A DNA stretch of 64,000 nt from Arsukibacterium tuosuense (GCF_900215315.1 NZ_OBEB01000002.1:310001-374000); one strand, 5' to 3'; counted from the first letter of the stretch, positions 18,795 through 28,063 are shown. The notes: generated from the letters alone by a model not told the origin. Made by a program: numbers and translations.

Positions 18795-19136
18795 ATGAAG
18801 CAGGTGTTAGTTGGTGCGGTTGTAACGGCAATATTGATAAGTACCCCGCAAATAGCAGCACAACAGCAGCCAGGGCAGAGTACCCATTGTCAGCTGGGCG
18901 AGTCGGTGCGGGTGGTTGAGGTGGTGTACCCGCAAGGTGGCGAGCTGCCTTGTGAGGTGCAGTACACTAAAGATGGCGCAACCAGTATGTTGTGGCAGGC
19001 GCAGAATGATGCCGGTTATTGTGAGCAACAGGCTGCGGACTTTGTTGAAAAGCTGCGTGGCTGGGGCTTTGAGTGTGTGGCGATGCCGGCGGGTAGCAAA
19101 GCAGAAGCCGATGATGACGGCAGCTCTGCTAACTAA
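18795..19136 (+). CDS. Small secreted protein of unknown function
   Basis: The 113-aa protein has a signal peptide (MKQVLVGAVVTAILIST, cleavage near IAA-QQ) and a compact domain with four cysteines (STHCQLGES, LPCEVQYTK, AGYCEQQA, FECVAMP), probably two disulfides in the periplasm. The C-terminus is acidic (EADDDGSS). AAAAGGAG about 8 bp upstream supports the start. Proteins of this look recur as hypotheticals in Alteromonadales. I cannot name a function. Confidence 0.75.
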   Translation: MKQVLVGAVVTAILISTPQIAAQQQPGQSTHCQLGESVRVVEVVYPQGGELPCEVQYTKDGATSMLWQAQNDAGYCEQQAADFVEKLRGWGFECVAMPAGSKAEADDDGSSAN

Positions 19137-19216
19137 CAGGCTGGTAGCTAACCGCTCTGTTAACTAACAACAGCGCTAACCTGGCGCTTATAACCTCTGT
19201 CTGTAACGCCAGCGGA

Positions 19217-20947
19217 TTATAAGGCCAGGGTGGCTTGCAGTTGTTGTATTTGCTGCTGCACCTGTGACGATGCCTGGGGTGCTAGTATTGCCCGCTGTAA
19301 ATACCCTTTTGCTTCGCCCTGCCGGCCGGCTTTTAGCAGAATTTGCGCTGCCTGCTGGTTAGCATTAGCATCATGCGGCAGCGCATCCGCAATAATTTTT
19401 AAGGTTTTTAGCAGCATATCGCCATCGCCTTGCTGGTGATAATAGCGGGCATTGCGATTTTGCAGGCTGAGCCAGTCCAGTTTACCCTCGACATAAGCCT
19501 GGCCCCATTGCTGCTGTGGTGTTCGCGCTACCGGAAACGTTACCTGCTGTGGTTCCTCACTAAACGGATAGTCGGCTTTCAGCTGTAAAATACGTAAATA
19601 GCCGGCGTATTCCTCGGCCGGCGTTATCGGCCGCTCCTGCCATGCTATGTTTGCCGGTACAAGATTTGCCGGAACCGGCTGTTGCCAGCTGGCCAACGCC
19701 TGATCCCGCCCCAGCGCCTTATAAAAACTGTCGGCCAGTAAAAAATAACCCTGCACATTCGGATGCAGATGTTCCAGCAGCAGGCTGTTGCCCACCAGGC
19801 CCTTAGGCGAGTTGGCGATAAAGGCCGCTTCGGTATCGACCAGGGTGGCGTTATAGCGAACGGCCAGCTTGCGGATTTGCTGATTAATGGCTTCGGGTGC
19901 CCGAAAGCGCAGTAAATCATGCTCCTTTGCCAGTAAAAACTGCGTGCGGGCTTGTTCAGACATGCCCCGCTGTTGGTACTGCTGGCCCAGCAAATAATGA
20001 AAATCGGCCGAGCCGGCACTGGCGGCCTGGGCGGCGAGAGCGTCCAGCACAGCCACGTCGACTGACGGCTTGCCAGCGGCAGATGCCGCCGGTAACTGGC
20101 TTAATACTGTCTCCGGTATCGGTGTGCTATTGAATGGCGGCTGGTCGGCGAGATTACTGACCAGCGTGCTGATATACACCGGGATGTCAGCCCGCTGATA
20201 TTTAGCCAGCAACCGGCTGAGATTGCTGTCAAACTGCTCAAGCCCGGCTTGAAACTGCGCAGAGCCAAGCGCGATGGCTTTATCCCGCGCCACCCTGGCC
20301 ATAAAAGTGCGGCTGCTTTCATCCGCTGCCTGTAGCGGTTGGTTCAGCTGCTGATACAGCTGTTCCATTAACTGAAAGCTGTGCAGTTGACGCAGGTTGA
20401 TCAGCAGCCGGGTAACGCCCGGACTCTGGCTGGCCAGATAATTTGAACCCACGCCAAGTAAACCCAGATACTCGTTATGGCCGGCGTAAATCAGCACCGC
20501 ATCCGGTTTAATGGCAATAATTTCGTCGGCCAGATCAAGTAAGGTATAGCTGTTAACCGCCGCCAGCGCAGTGTTGACCACTTCAACACGCTGCTTGGGG
20601 AAAGTGCGGCTTAGCCGTTGCTCCAGCATTGCTGCCAGTGACGCGCCAGTGCCATACGGGTAACCGGCGGCGGTTGAGCCGCCTTGCACCACCAGCCTGA
20701 TTGCGTTGTCTGGCTTGTCTGCCAATAAAAAGGCCGGCTCCATTTTTACCGAGGGTAGCGCAGTATTATTGGCAAAATAGCGTTTAACAATATCAGTTTC
20801 GCTGACCAGATAGGCCGGATTGGCCGGGTTGATTTTAAACAGCGGCCAGTTCTGGCCAGCGCCGGTTGCCCGCAGCGCCAGTTCTGCCAGCAGCAACACC
20901 AGCAGGGGTAATATCAGGGCAATGGCCCGGAACAGCCAAATCCGCAT
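19217..20947 (-). CDS. Membrane-anchored SGNH-hydrolase-like protein with TPR-like C-terminus (paralogue 2)
   Basis: The 576-aa protein has an N-terminal membrane anchor (residues 5-22). SGNH block motifs follow: VVQGGSTAAGYP with the candidate Ser91 (block I), NTALAAVNSY with Asn132, YAGHNEYLG (GHNE at 156-159), and LEHLHPN near 395-400 with the final His. The domain would face the periplasm and could be an esterase or acyl/carbamoyl-transfer partner acting on an envelope glycan or lipid. The last 70 residues are helical and TPR-like. It is preceded by GGGAG and starts 4 bp after the paralogue 20952-22763, so the two are cotranscribed. They diverge from the carbamoyltransferase. Substrate unknown. 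Confidence 0.83.
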   Translation of the reverse strand: MRIWLFRAIALILPLLVLLLAELALRATGAGQNWPLFKINPANPAYLVSETDIVKRYFANNTALPSVKMEPAFLLADKPDNAIRLVVQGGSTAAGYPYGTGASLAAMLEQRLSRTFPKQRVEVVNTALAAVNSYTLLDLADEIIAIKPDAVLIYAGHNEYLGLLGVGSNYLASQSPGVTRLLINLRQLHSFQLMEQLYQQLNQPLQAADESSRTFMARVARDKAIALGSAQFQAGLEQFDSNLSRLLAKYQRADIPVYISTLVSNLADQPPFNSTPIPETVLSQLPAASAAGKPSVDVAVLDALAAQAASAGSADFHYLLGQQYQQRGMSEQARTQFLLAKEHDLLRFRAPEAINQQIRKLAVRYNATLVDTEAAFIANSPKGLVGNSLLLEHLHPNVQGYFLLADSFYKALGRDQALASWQQPVPANLVPANIAWQERPITPAEEYAGYLRILQLKADYPFSEEPQQVTFPVARTPQQQWGQAYVEGKLDWLSLQNRNARYYHQQGDGDMLLKTLKIIADALPHDANANQQAAQILLKAGRQGEAKGYLQRAILAPQASSQVQQQIQQLQATLAL

Positions 20948-20951
20948 CAGT

Positions 20952-22763
20952 TTACTCTCCCGTTGTCAGTTGTTGCTGCAGTTGCCGCTGCTGGCGCAGT
21001 GCCACCGGGTGCTCTGGCTGCAACGCCAGGATTTGCTCTACTTCAGTAAGCGCCCGGTTAAGCTGTTGCTGATAATAATAACTGCGGGCCAGCATTAAAC
21101 GATAGTCTGTGTTGTCGGGGGCTATGCCCACGGCTTTGCGTTGATAATGGGCTGCCAATGCCAATTGCTGGCTGTCGAAATACAGCTGGCCAGCAACAAA
21201 AGCCAGATGGCTCTCGGTTGGCAGGGCATCAGCCAGTAACCCAGCGACTTTGGCGGCGTCGCTGATCCGGCCCTGCTGCTGATACAGGGTAACCAGCCGC
21301 TGGCTGGCTTCCAGCCAGCTTAAGCCGTTGCTGCGCCCACGGGCCAGCTCACTGTATGGGTTATTGCTGGCAGCAAACGTTACCTGTTTTGGTGTTGGCA
21401 CAAACGGATAATCCGCAGTCAGCTGGCGTACTTTAAACTCTGCCAGGGCCAGGTCGACTTCAGTTAACGGCATATCGGCCAGTGCCTGCTGCGCCGTCAC
21501 TACTACGCTGGGGTCTGGGGTCAGCCCCAACTGTTGTTGCACCGCAGGTAAAAAGGCCTCAGCCAGCCAGAAATAACCCAACTGGTTCGGGTGCAAATGT
21601 TCCAGCATCAGCTGTTTGCCAATAATGCCATCCGGGCTGTGCCAGCGCAGCAATGCCTCGCCATCAACCAGTGGCACGGCAAAGCTGGTACTAAGCTTGT
21701 TAAGCGCGGCATTAATGGCCAGCGGTGCCCGAAACCGAAGTAAGTCATGCTCCCGCGCCTGCTGATAATGCTGTAATGCCAGCTCTGCCTCGCCGCTTTG
21801 CCGGTAAAACGCTGCCAGTTGAAAGTGCCAGCTGGCGACATTGGGTTGCGCGGCCAGAGCCTGCTGCAGCTGTGGTTTATCCGGGTTAACCAACGCCGGC
21901 TCTGCTGAAACAAAGGGCGGCTGATCTGCTTCATTACTGGCAATAGTGCTAAGTACCAGCGGAATGCCAGCTGCCTGATATGTCGCCAGCAACTGGCTTA
22001 TATTGGCATTAAACTGGGCAATGCCAGCATTAAAGGTTGCTGAACCATGCGGAATTTCAGTATGACGGGCAATCTGGGCCATCAGGGTCCGGTCGGCAGT
22101 AAACGCGGCCGGCGTGCTGAGCCAGGCTGCAATACGCTGCATTGCCTGAAACAGCGCCAGCTTGCGCAACTTTAAATACAGCAGTTTAGTGGCATGACTG
22201 TATTCGCCGGCAAAGGCCGAGCCCACCCCCATTATCCCTAAAAATTCATTGTGGCCGGCATATAGCAGTACCAGATCAGGCTGTAAGGCAATAACCTCGT
22301 CGGTGATATCCAGCAGGGCGTAAGAATTAATCGCCGCCATTGCCAGATTAACCACTTCAATATTCTGCTCGGGGTACAGCCTTTTTAAGCGCTGTTGCAA
22401 CATAGCCGCCGGGGCGCCCCAGCGCCCAAAAGGAAAGCCGGCAGCCGATGAGCCACCAATAAATACAACGCGAAGCTGGCCGGGCGCTTTTTCCGCCAGA
22501 AAATATTGGGTATCGGGGCTGAGCTGTGGTGCCAGTTCTGGCGTGGCAAAATAGCGGTTAATCAACGCCGGGTTGGCCTGCAGGTAGCCCGGCATCGCTG
22601 CTGCCGGCACCACTAACGGGTAGCGCTGGTACAGGCTGGTCTGGCGCAGCAACAGCTCTGCAAGCAGCAACAATAGCAGCGGTATGGCCAAGGCTATAGT
22701 GTAGAACAGCAGTTTTCTGCTGCTTGCTGTTTTATGCGCTGCTGAGGACGGATATTCGGGCAT
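20952..22763 (-). CDS. Membrane-anchored SGNH-hydrolase-like protein with TPR C-terminus (paralogue 1)
   Basis: The 603-aa first gene of a two-gene leftward operon shares organisation with its neighbour. It has an N-terminal membrane segment (about 18-36), VVFIGGSSAAGFPFG (GGSS at 103-106), NLAMAAINSY (Asn146), YAGHNEFLG (GHNE 170-173), and LEHLHPNQLGY near 385-395. A TPR-like region of about 150 residues closes the protein (AAHYQRKAVGIAPDNTDYR, LTEVEQILALQPEHP). The ribosome site is weak. All expected SGNH catalytic residues are in place, so it is probably an active periplasmic hydrolase. The pair looks like an old tandem duplication with full divergence at DNA level. Confidence 0.84.
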   Translation of the reverse strand: MPEYPSSAAHKTASSRKLLFYTIALAIPLLLLLLAELLLRQTSLYQRYPLVVPAAAMPGYLQANPALINRYFATPELAPQLSPDTQYFLAEKAPGQLRVVFIGGSSAAGFPFGRWGAPAAMLQQRLKRLYPEQNIEVVNLAMAAINSYALLDITDEVIALQPDLVLLYAGHNEFLGIMGVGSAFAGEYSHATKLLYLKLRKLALFQAMQRIAAWLSTPAAFTADRTLMAQIARHTEIPHGSATFNAGIAQFNANISQLLATYQAAGIPLVLSTIASNEADQPPFVSAEPALVNPDKPQLQQALAAQPNVASWHFQLAAFYRQSGEAELALQHYQQAREHDLLRFRAPLAINAALNKLSTSFAVPLVDGEALLRWHSPDGIIGKQLMLEHLHPNQLGYFWLAEAFLPAVQQQLGLTPDPSVVVTAQQALADMPLTEVDLALAEFKVRQLTADYPFVPTPKQVTFAASNNPYSELARGRSNGLSWLEASQRLVTLYQQQGRISDAAKVAGLLADALPTESHLAFVAGQLYFDSQQLALAAHYQRKAVGIAPDNTDYRLMLARSYYYQQQLNRALTEVEQILALQPEHPVALRQQRQLQQQLTTGE

Positions 22764-22912
22764 GGGTTCAGCTTTTTACGGCACAATAAAAATGACGGTA
22801 CCTGATGTTAATAAACTCAGCAAGTTTTGGCGCATTTGAACTACCGGCTGTTGTCAATTAAGGTTACTTTAGAGAGGTGTTCTGTAACGGGTGGTGCTGT
22901 TAAAGCCGGCTT

Positions 22913-24751
22913 ATGCAATATATTCTGGGGATATCCTGTTTTTACCATGACAGTGCGGCCTGCTTACTGGCCGACGGGGTTATTGTGGCTGCCGCTCAGC
23001 AGGAGCGGTTTAGCCGGTTAAAGCACGACCCGGCGTTTCCGGCAGACGCTATCCGCTATTGTCTGGCTGAAGCCGGGATCAGCGTAAGCGATCTGAGCGC
23101 TGTGGTGTTTTACGATAAGCCACTGCTGAAGTTTGAACGGCTGCTGGAAACCTATCTGGCTAATGTGCCACGCGGTTTTCGCTCGTTTCTGGCGGCGATG
23201 CCTATCTGGCTGAAAGAGAAACTATATTTAAAAATGGTGCTGCGCCGCGAGCTGCGTACCCTCGCTAAGCTGGATCGCAAAGCCAAACTGCCGCGGTTAC
23301 TGTTTAGTCAGCATCATCAGGCGCATGCTGCCTCGGCGTTTTATCCCAGCCCATTCCAGCAAGCGGCGGTAATTTGTCTGGATGGGGTTGGCGAGTGGGC
23401 TACCTCAACCATCTGGCATGGAAAAGACAACACCCTAACGCCGCTGTTTGAACTGCAATTTCCACATTCGCTTGGTTTGTTGTATTCAGCATTTACCTAC
23501 TATTGTGGTTTTAAGGTCAATTCCGGTGAGTACAAGCTGATGGGTCTGGCGCCCTATGGCGAGCCGCGTTTTGTTGACACTATTTACCGTGAGCTTATCG
23601 ACGTTAAAGCAGATGGCAGCTTTGCCCTGAATATGGCCTATTTTGGCTATCCGGTGGGCTCCAGAATGACCAGCCGTAAGTTTGAGCAGCTGTTTGGCGC
23701 GCCACCGCTGCAGCCGGATGCTACCCCCGGGCAGCTTTATCTGGATTTAGCCAGCTCGGTGCAGCAGGTTACCGAAGAGATCGTACTGAAAATTGCCAGG
23801 CATGCCCATAAATTAACCGGTGAGTCTAAACTCTGCCTGGCCGGTGGCGTGGCACTGAATTGTGTCGCCAATGGCCGTTTGCTGCGCGAAGGGCCTTTTA
23901 CTGATATCTGGGTGCAGCCGGCAGCGGGCGATGCCGGCGGGGCGTTAGGTGCCGCTATGCTGGTTTGGCATCAGTATTATCAGCAACCCAGAACCAGCGA
24001 TGAGCACCATGATCAGATGCAGGGTGGCTATCTGGGCCCGGCTTATAGTGAAGCCGAAATATGCCAGTTACTTGATAGCCAGCAGATACCCTACCAGCAG
24101 TTAACTGACGATATGCTGTATCACAGTACGGCCGGTTTACTGGCGGCGGGCCAGGTGGTGGGCTGGTTTCAGGGCCGAATGGAATTTGGCCCCAGGGCGC
24201 TCGGTAACCGCTCTATTCTGGGAGATGCCAGAAGTAGCGCGATGCAAAGCATTCTTAATTTGAAAATAAAACAGCGCGAGTCATTCCGGCCGTTTGCGCC
24301 GGCAGTGCTGGCTGAGCGGGCCAGTGATTTTTTCGATCTGAACTGCGCCAGCCCTTATATGTTGCTGGTGGCCAAACTAAACCGCGAGCTTTGGATCAGC
24401 CAGCCAGACGAAGCCACAGGGTTAGCCCGGTTGGCACAGCAACGTTCCAGTCTGCCGGCCATAACCCATATTGATTACAGCGCCCGGGTGCAAACGGTTA
24501 GTAAGCAAGGTAACCCGGAGTTCTATCATCTTTTGCAAACCTTTAATGAACTGACGGCGACCCCGTTACTGATCAATACCTCGTTTAATGTCCGCGGTGA
24601 GCCGCCGGTATGTAGCCCTGAAGATGCGTTACAGGGCTTTTTAGCCACCGATATGGATTATCTGGTGCTGGGGAATTGTTTACTTAGTAAAACCGAGCAA
24701 CAGCCGGCGCAGCTGGCTGCTGCCAGGCTACGCAGCTTTATTGCAGATTAG
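22913..24751 (+). CDS. NodU/CmcH-family carbamoyltransferase
   Basis: The 612-aa cytoplasmic enzyme transfers the carbamoyl group of carbamoyl phosphate, through carbamoyl-AMP, to a hydroxyl of its acceptor. It opens with ILGISCFYHDSAACLL, typical of the family. The metal/ATP site histidines are in SQHHQAHAASAFYPS (about 132-146), followed by CLDGVGEWATSTIW, GEYKLMGLAPYG, and LAGGVALNCVANGRL (about 309). The C-terminal part (from about 420, GRMEFGPRALGNRSIL) is the second family domain. Homologues act on Nod factors, antibiotics and saxitoxin. Here the acceptor is unknown but probably a membrane or envelope molecule, given the neighbours. It leads an operon with an SxtJ-like protein and DUF5989. 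No clear Shine-Dalgarno. Confidence 0.93.
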   Translation: MQYILGISCFYHDSAACLLADGVIVAAAQQERFSRLKHDPAFPADAIRYCLAEAGISVSDLSAVVFYDKPLLKFERLLETYLANVPRGFRSFLAAMPIWLKEKLYLKMVLRRELRTLAKLDRKAKLPRLLFSQHHQAHAASAFYPSPFQQAAVICLDGVGEWATSTIWHGKDNTLTPLFELQFPHSLGLLYSAFTYYCGFKVNSGEYKLMGLAPYGEPRFVDTIYRELIDVKADGSFALNMAYFGYPVGSRMTSRKFEQLFGAPPLQPDATPGQLYLDLASSVQQVTEEIVLKIARHAHKLTGESKLCLAGGVALNCVANGRLLREGPFTDIWVQPAAGDAGGALGAAMLVWHQYYQQPRTSDEHHDQMQGGYLGPAYSEAEICQLLDSQQIPYQQLTDDMLYHSTAGLLAAGQVVGWFQGRMEFGPRALGNRSILGDARSSAMQSILNLKIKQRESFRPFAPAVLAERASDFFDLNCASPYMLLVAKLNRELWISQPDEATGLARLAQQRSSLPAITHIDYSARVQTVSKQGNPEFYHLLQTFNELTATPLLINTSFNVRGEPPVCSPEDALQGFLATDMDYLVLGNCLLSKTEQQPAQLAAARLRSFIAD

Positions 24752-24789
24752 CCATCTGCTTTAATTAACGAAATTTTAAGGGAAACAAA

Positions 24790-25215
24790 ATGCAGCTGTT
24801 ATTAAAAACCGACCATAGCGGGCTGCGTACCTTTGGCTGGCAAATGGCCATCGCCATACCACTGGTATTTTCGTTGTTATTACCCTGGCTATTCGGCTGG
24901 CTGGGCGCTGGCCGCATGCCGCTGTGGCCACTGGCGGTGTCGGTGGTGTTTTTACTATTGGCGGTAACCTGGCCGGCAGGCTTATATTATCCGTACCGGT
25001 TGTGGATGGCCTTTGCCCGGGTAATGGCCTGGCTCAACACCCGGCTATTGCTGGGCATCGTATTTTATTTGCTGATATTGCCACTGGGCCTGGTGCTGCG
25101 GCTGTTTGGTAAGTTGCAGTATCAGCACAGCTGCAAGCATAAACCCGCTGGCGACAGTTACTGGCTGGCGCCAGATAAAATACCCGGCGCCAAAGATTTA
25201 GAGGATCCGTTTTAA
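24790..25215 (+). CDS. SxtJ-like membrane protein
   Basis: The 141-aa integral membrane protein has helices at about 17-38, 43-62 and 85-108. Its C-terminal cytoplasmic tail contains KLQYQ, YWLAPDK and a final KDLEDPF. This pattern matches the SxtJ family, named from saxitoxin clusters where it accompanies a carbamoyltransferase; its function is not established. It follows the carbamoyltransferase by 38 bp, with AAGGGAAAC as ribosome site, and its stop overlaps the next start (TAATG). Confidence 0.82.
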   Translation: MQLLLKTDHSGLRTFGWQMAIAIPLVFSLLLPWLFGWLGAGRMPLWPLAVSVVFLLLAVTWPAGLYYPYRLWMAFARVMAWLNTRLLLGIVFYLLILPLGLVLRLFGKLQYQHSCKHKPAGDSYWLAPDKIPGAKDLEDPF

Positions 25216-25367
25216 TGCAGGAATTTTTAACTGATTTATGGGCATTTTTGCGGGTTCGCAAAAAAATCTGGTTGTTGCCAATCATTCTGGTGCTGGCGTT
25301 GCTCGGTGGTCTGGTGGTGGTAAGCCAGCAATCGGCCCTGGCGGGGTTTATTTATACCCTGTTTTAA
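25215..25367 (+). CDS. DUF5989 family single-helix membrane protein (50 aa)
   Basis: ATG at 25215 overlaps the SxtJ-like stop by one base. The frame reads MQEFLTDLWAFLRVRKKIW followed by one hydrophobic helix and ends IYTLF. The amphipathic N-terminus with basic RVRKK before the helix, and the position after an SxtJ-like gene, match DUF5989, a tiny family found beside carbamoyltransferases. It is easily missed because of its length. It may tether the carbamoyltransferase or SxtJ partner to the membrane (inference). Confidence 0.85.
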   Translation: MQEFLTDLWAFLRVRKKIWLLPIILVLALLGGLVVVSQQSALAGFIYTLF

Positions 25368-25425
25368 TTACCGACTGTTAAAGCAGTTTGCAGCAATATT
25401 GGCTAAAAGCTGGCAGATCCTGTAA

Positions 25426-25475
25426 GCTGCACGCCCTTCAAAATGAGGGCCACTGCAGCTGCGGCAGATTTTTCT
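25426..25475 (+). terminator. Strong stem-loop between DUF5989 gene and rhlE, terminator or rhlE leader
   Basis: GCTGCA (25426-25431) pairs with TGCAGC (25454-25459), and inside it GCCCT (25433-25437) pairs with AGGGC (25446-25450). A short TGCGGCAG spacer then leads to ATTTTTC. The imperfect T-run position leaves it open whether this ends the carbamoyltransferase operon or forms a structured leader of the rhlE mRNA, as seen in cold-regulated helicase genes. Confidence 0.55.
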
Positions 25476-25500
25476 CGCAGCCTTTATTGCGGGATAACGC

Positions 25501-26739
25501 ATGCAATTTACTGATTTAAACCTTTCGAACGACATTTTAAAAGCCATCAGCGACAAAGGTTACACCACGCCATCGCCTATTCAGGCGCAGGCGATTCCGG
25601 CGGTGCTGGCCGGCCATGACTTAATGGCTGCCGCCCAGACCGGTACCGGTAAAACGGCCGGCTTTACCCTGCCTCTGCTGCAAATGCTTAGCGAAGGCAG
25701 TAGCCAGGGCCGTAAAGTCCAGGCTAACCAGGTAAGAGCGCTAATCTTAACCCCTACCCGCGAACTGGCGGCACAAATTGCTGAAAGCGTAAAAGTGTAT
25801 GGCAAGTATTTGCCACTACGCTCAGCTGTGGTGTTTGGTGGCGTAAGCATTAATCCGCAGCTGATGGCACTGCGTAAAGGCGTCGATATTCTGATCGCCA
25901 CCCCGGGCCGGCTGCTCGATTTATACCAGCAAAATGCCATGCGCTTTACCCAGTTAGAAGTGTTGGTGCTGGATGAAGCCGACCGGATGCTGGATATGGG
26001 TTTTATCCGCGATATTAAAAAAATTCTGGCGTTATTGCCTGCCAAACGGCAAAACCTGCTGTTCTCGGCCACCTTTTCTAATGAAATCCGTACCCTGGCC
26101 AAAGGCTTGTTGCACAATCCGGTGGAAGTCACCGTAACGCCACCGAACAGCACGGTCGAGAAAATTGAGCAGTGGGTGTATCCGGTTGATAAAAACCAGA
26201 AAGCCGCGGCGTTAATTTCACTGGCTAAACAGCATAACTGGCGCCAGGTACTGGTATTTACCCGCACCAAGCACGGTGCTAATAAGCTTAGCTTACAGCT
26301 GGAAAAGGCTGGGATTAGCGCGTTGGCTATTCATGGCAATAAGAGCCAGAACGCCCGCACCAAGGCGCTGGCCGAGTTTAAAGCCGGTACTATCCGGGTG
26401 CTGGTTGCCACCGACATTGCCGCCCGTGGGTTAGATATTGATATGCTGCCGCAAGTCGTTAACTTTGATTTACCGCATGTGGCGGAAGATTATGTGCACC
26501 GGATTGGCCGCACCGGCCGTGCTGGCAAGTCTGGCCAGGCGATATCCCTGGTATGTGCTGATGAGTCGAAAGAGCTGGCGGGCATTGAGCGTTTAACCAA
26601 ACAACAAATTCCGCGTCAGGTGGTTGCCGGTTTTGAGCCGGTGCAACAGCTGGCTGACAGCAACCCGAACAGCAAACCGTACCGGCCGAAAAAGCCGAAA
26701 ACCGAGCATAGAGACGGCCGGCGTTCGCCGCGCAGTTAG
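25501..26739 (+). CDS. rhlE: ATP-dependent RNA helicase RhlE
   Basis: The 412-aa DEAD-box helicase unwinds RNA duplexes in ribosome assembly and mRNA turnover. All motifs are seen: Q motif region [12 protein letters not shown], motif [10 protein letters not shown] (44-52), [20 protein letters not shown] ([10 protein letters not shown]), SAT (LLFSATFS), and in RecA domain 2 [11 protein letters not shown] and [10 protein letters not shown]. The short basic tail ([17 protein letters not shown]) is typical of RhlE and lacks the long extensions of DeaD/CsdA. GGGA lies just upstream of the start. Confidence 0.93.
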   Translation: MQFTDLNLSNDILKAISDKGYTTPSPIQAQAIPAVLAGHDLMAAAQTGTGKTAGFTLPLLQMLSEGSSQGRKVQANQVRALILTPTRELAAQIAESVKVYGKYLPLRSAVVFGGVSINPQLMALRKGVDILIATPGRLLDLYQQNAMRFTQLEVLVLDEADRMLDMGFIRDIKKILALLPAKRQNLLFSATFSNEIRTLAKGLLHNPVEVTVTPPNSTVEKIEQWVYPVDKNQKAAALISLAKQHNWRQVLVFTRTKHGANKLSLQLEKAGISALAIHGNKSQNARTKALAEFKAGTIRVLVATDIAARGLDIDMLPQVVNFDLPHVAEDYVHRIGRTGRAGKSGQAISLVCADESKELAGIERLTKQQIPRQVVAGFEPVQQLADSNPNSKPYRPKKPKTEHRDGRRSPRS

Positions 26740-26854
26740 AGTAAAGACCGATAGTATCGCCCTTACAGCATGGATAGATAAGTTAGGGCGGCGTATTGTT
26801 ATTACAGCAATTCCGAATATACTGAAGTTCATGACGTAATGGAGTTATGCAGTT

Positions 26855-28063
26855 ATGTACGGTTATATTGCCCGCCAGCCGATTTTTGCTGCTGATAAAA
26901 CGGTATATGGTTTTGAGCTATTGTTCAGGGATGGCGAAGCCAACAGTTTTCCGGACATCGACGCTGACGAAGCGACCAGCAAATTACTATTGCAGCACCA
27001 CCTTTTGCTGGGTGTTGAGAGCCTGACCGGCAATAAACCGGCCTTTATTAATTTCTCTGCCGACACCCTGCTGCATCGCTTTCCTACCTCTATTAACCCG
27101 GCCAGTACGGTTATTGAAATTCTGGAAACGGTGCCGGCCAGCCCCGAGCTACTGGCTGTATGTCAGAGCCTGCACAGCCAGGGCTATAAGCTGGCGCTGG
27201 ATGACCATGATTTTGACCCGAAGTGGGACGAGTTCTTGCCCTATATAACCTATGTCAAAATTGATGTATTACAGTTTAATTTGTTAGAAATAAGCCGGTA
27301 TCTGCGGCGAATTGAAGGTTATAAGCTGGTATTGCTGGCCGAAAAAGTAGAAACCGCCGAGCAATTCGAAAAGCTGAAAATGATGGGCTTTGTGCTGTTT
27401 CAGGGCTATCTGTTTGCCCGGCCGGAAATGATGAAGCAAAAGCAGCTAAGCTCGAACAAGGCAAACTTACTGGCATTAATTGCCGAAGCATCAAAGCCTG
27501 AACTGGACTTTGAACTGTTGGCTGGTATTTGCCAGCGCGATGTTGGCCTGTCTTATAAGTTACTGCGCTTTGTCAATAACAGCCAGTTTGCCGCCCGCCA
27601 ACCCATCAGCTCGTTAAAGCTGGCGATGGTGTCGATGGGTGAGCCTGAGCTGAAAAAGTTTATTGCACTGTTAGCTCTGGCCAATTTAGCCGATGGTAAA
27701 CCAGACGCCAGGCTGACCGTGGCATTAGTTCGCGCCCGCTTTTGCGATTTGCTGGCTGAGCAAAAGCACATGTCGAATAACCCGCCCAGCGCATTTTTAA
27801 CCGGTTTATTCTCTAACGTCCATGAAATTATCGAGCAGCCGCAACCGCTAATGCTGGAGCAACTGCCGCTGCAAACCGAAATTAAACAAGCCTTGCTGGC
27901 GCAAAGTGGTTTATTGGGCCAGATGTTGCAACTGACCCTGGCTTTTGAGCGCGGCGACTGGGAAACAACGGTAAATCTGGAGCAGCAAATCAGCGGTATT
28001 GCTGAGCTGGCCGAGGTTTATCAGCAGGCAGTGCGCTGGGCCGACAGTATTCTGGTTAGCTAA
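26855..28063 (+). CDS. EAL-HDOD signalling protein with degenerate EAL domain
   Basis: The 402-aa cytoplasmic protein has an EAL-like domain (about 1-195) fused to an HDOD domain (about 200-390). The EAL signature is ELLFR, and other catalytic positions appear only as EILE, DDHD, KID and AEKVET. The domain architecture (YIARQPIFAADKTVYGFELL at the N-terminus) equals that of CdgJ/YuxH-type proteins, which are usually enzymatically inactive on c-di-GMP and regulate motility. HDOD motif: DVGLSYKLLRFVNNSQF. GGAG 10 bp upstream supports the start. It appears to be a single gene between rhlE and the amylase operon. Confidence 0.87.
   Translation: MYGYIARQPIFAADKTVYGFELLFRDGEANSFPDIDADEATSKLLLQHHLLLGVESLTGNKPAFINFSADTLLHRFPTSINPASTVIEILETVPASPELLAVCQSLHSQGYKLALDDHDFDPKWDEFLPYITYVKIDVLQFNLLEISRYLRRIEGYKLVLLAEKVETAEQFEKLKMMGFVLFQGYLFARPEMMKQKQLSSNKANLLALIAEASKPELDFELLAGICQRDVGLSYKLLRFVNNSQFAARQPISSLKLAMVSMGEPELKKFIALLALANLADGKPDARLTVALVRARFCDLLAEQKHMSNNPPSAFLTGLFSNVHEIIEQPQPLMLEQLPLQTEIKQALLAQSGLLGQMLQLTLAFERGDWETTVNLEQQISGIAELAEVYQQAVRWADSILVS

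Noticed and set aside
25581-26270. 229-aa antisense open frame inside rhlE
   Set aside because: It overlaps the conserved helicase motifs and is explained by codon bias of rhlE.
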